A DNA stretch of 64,000 bases, from positions 248,001 to 312,000 of the forward strand of contig CAVVDT010000004.1 of assembly GCA_963747005.1 (NCBI GenBank), given 5' to 3'. The DNA is from CAVVDT01 sp963747005. Its GTDB lineage: Bacteria > Pseudomonadota > Alphaproteobacteria > Rhizobiales > Aestuariivirgaceae. Each line of letters begins with the position of its first letter. The stretch's first letter is position 1. The notes beneath the pieces are model-generated. The model ran no database searches, was not told where the DNA came from, and saw nothing but the letters and a program-made list of their open reading frames with translations. Below are positions 63,250-64,000 of this stretch, one piece after another. The position numbers and the translations under genes were made by a program.

Positions 63250-64000
63250 TCAGGCGGCGGCGGAAAAGGCCCACTCCAGCCACGGGATCAGCGCGTCGAC
63301 ATCGCTTGTCTCGACGGTGGCGCCGCACCAGATGCGCAACCCCGCCGGGGCGTCGCGGTAGGCGCCGATATCGAAGGCGACGCCCTCGGCCTCCAGGAGC
63401 TTTGCCATTTTCCTGGGGATGGCCGCTGCCGCCTCCGTCCCCAGCCGTTCCACCACCTCGCCCGACAGTCTCAGGCACACCGAGGTGTTGGACCGGGTCG
63501 CAGGGTCGCCGGCGAGGTTTTCGATCCATGGTGTGTGCGCCACCCAGTCGTGGATCACCGCCGCGTTGGCGTCGGCGCGGGCAATCAGCCCCTCGAGGCC
63601 GCCCTGGCGCTTTGCCCATTCCAGCGCCACGATATAGTCCTCCACGCACAGCATGGAGGGCGTGTTGATGGTCTCGCCCTCGAAGATCGCGGCGTTCAGC
63701 TTGCCGGCCTTGGTGAGCCGGAAGAGCTTGGGCATGGGCCACTGGGGGGTGTGGGTCTCCAGCCGTTCCACCGCCCGCGGCGACACGATGAGCATGCCGT
63801 GTGCCGCCTCCCCGCCCAGCACCTTCTGCCAGGAAAAGGTCACCACATCGAGTTTTTCGAAATCGAGGCGCTGGCCAAAGGCCGCCGAGGTGGCATCGCA
63901 GATGGTGAGGCCCTGGCGATCGGCGGCGATCCACTTGCCATCCGGCACCCTGACGCCCGAGGTGGTGCCGTTCCAGGTAAACACCACGTCGCGGGCGAAA
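63250..64000 (-). CDS. serC: Phosphoserine aminotransferase, 5' end beyond the window
   Basis: 250 codons of the C-terminal part. FTWNGTTSGVRVP, then DATSAAFGQ and the PLP lysine in VVTFSWQKVLGGE identify SerC of the alphaproteobacterial type. It converts 3-phosphohydroxypyruvate to phosphoserine. The frame is open to the window edge, so the start is not visible. Confidence 0.95.
   Translation of the reverse strand, partial: FARDVVFTWNGTTSGVRVPDGKWIAADRQGLTICDATSAAFGQRLDFEKLDVVTFSWQKVLGGEAAHGMLIVSPRAVERLETHTPQWPMPKLFRLTKAGKLNAAIFEGETINTPSMLCVEDYIVALEWAKRQGGLEGLIARADANAAVIHDWVAHTPWIENLAGDPATRSNTSVCLRLSGEVVERLGTEAAAAIPRKMAKLLEAEGVAFDIGAYRDAPAGLRIWCGATVETSDVDALIPWLEWAFSAAA

Overview
The window comes from a GC-rich alphaproteobacterium, most likely from the Hyphomicrobiales or a related order. 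The evidence is a complete CtrA regulatory trio (sciP, ctrA, chpT), fliJ next to ctrA, an EipA/DUF1134 envelope protein, a DUF6476 gene paired with an RluD-type synthase and rpoH, and GANTC (CcrM) sites in front of ctrA. Most genes are chromosomal housekeeping genes. Several accessory blocks differ in base composition or are bounded by repeats.

Layout. 0-5 kb: two tandem paralogous cytoplasmic molybdopterin oxidoreductases with no visible partner subunits. 5.4-5.9 kb: a fused sbcD/sbcC pseudogene. 6.3-11.4 kb: a nitric-oxide-stress block of seven tightly packed minus-strand genes (nnrS, 5-formyl-THF cyclo-ligase, nitronate monooxygenase, DUF488, AhpD-like, RIC/hemerythrin, truncated globin), divergent from an NsrR-type Rrf2 regulator across a perfect palindromic operator. 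About 100-bp imperfect direct repeats flank this block, and its right edge lies beside the 3' end of tRNA-Met. 12-14.2 kb: methyltransferase and mnmA. 14.4-23.6 kb: sciP, a cluster of two-hairpin repeats, a candidate structured RNA, small metabolic genes, fliJ, ctrA, a membrane protein, an MFS transporter and chpT. 23.8-26.7 kb: cysQ, eipA and a coiled-coil membrane protein. 27-27.8 kb: a second two-hairpin repeat cluster.

28-42.5 kb is a type I secretion/adhesin locus: a TolC-like channel, a CHASE2 adenylate cyclase, a 2137-residue FecR/VCBS/RTX protein on the opposite strand, a LapB-type ABC exporter and an HlyD adaptor. A Flp pilin, an Hpt protein, tRNA-Glu, the DUF6476/rluD/rpoH group, a PhyH dioxygenase and a GGDEF-EAL protein follow.

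49-55.8 kb is an AT-richer insertion. A DUF5131-TcmP pair, plausibly defence-related, is broken by an IS1595-family element that carries passenger genes, and that element's transposase is itself broken by two almost identical IS630-family copies. The target duplications allow the original reading frames to be rebuilt. A diverged copy of the last ~20 codons of the RimK-like gene (intact at 55.8-57.3 kb) lies at the other end of the insertion, as expected if an integrative element used that gene's 3' end as its attachment site. The window ends with the RimK-like ligase/GNAT-C39 peptidase pair, purA, a DUF4139 protein, serA and the start-truncated serC.
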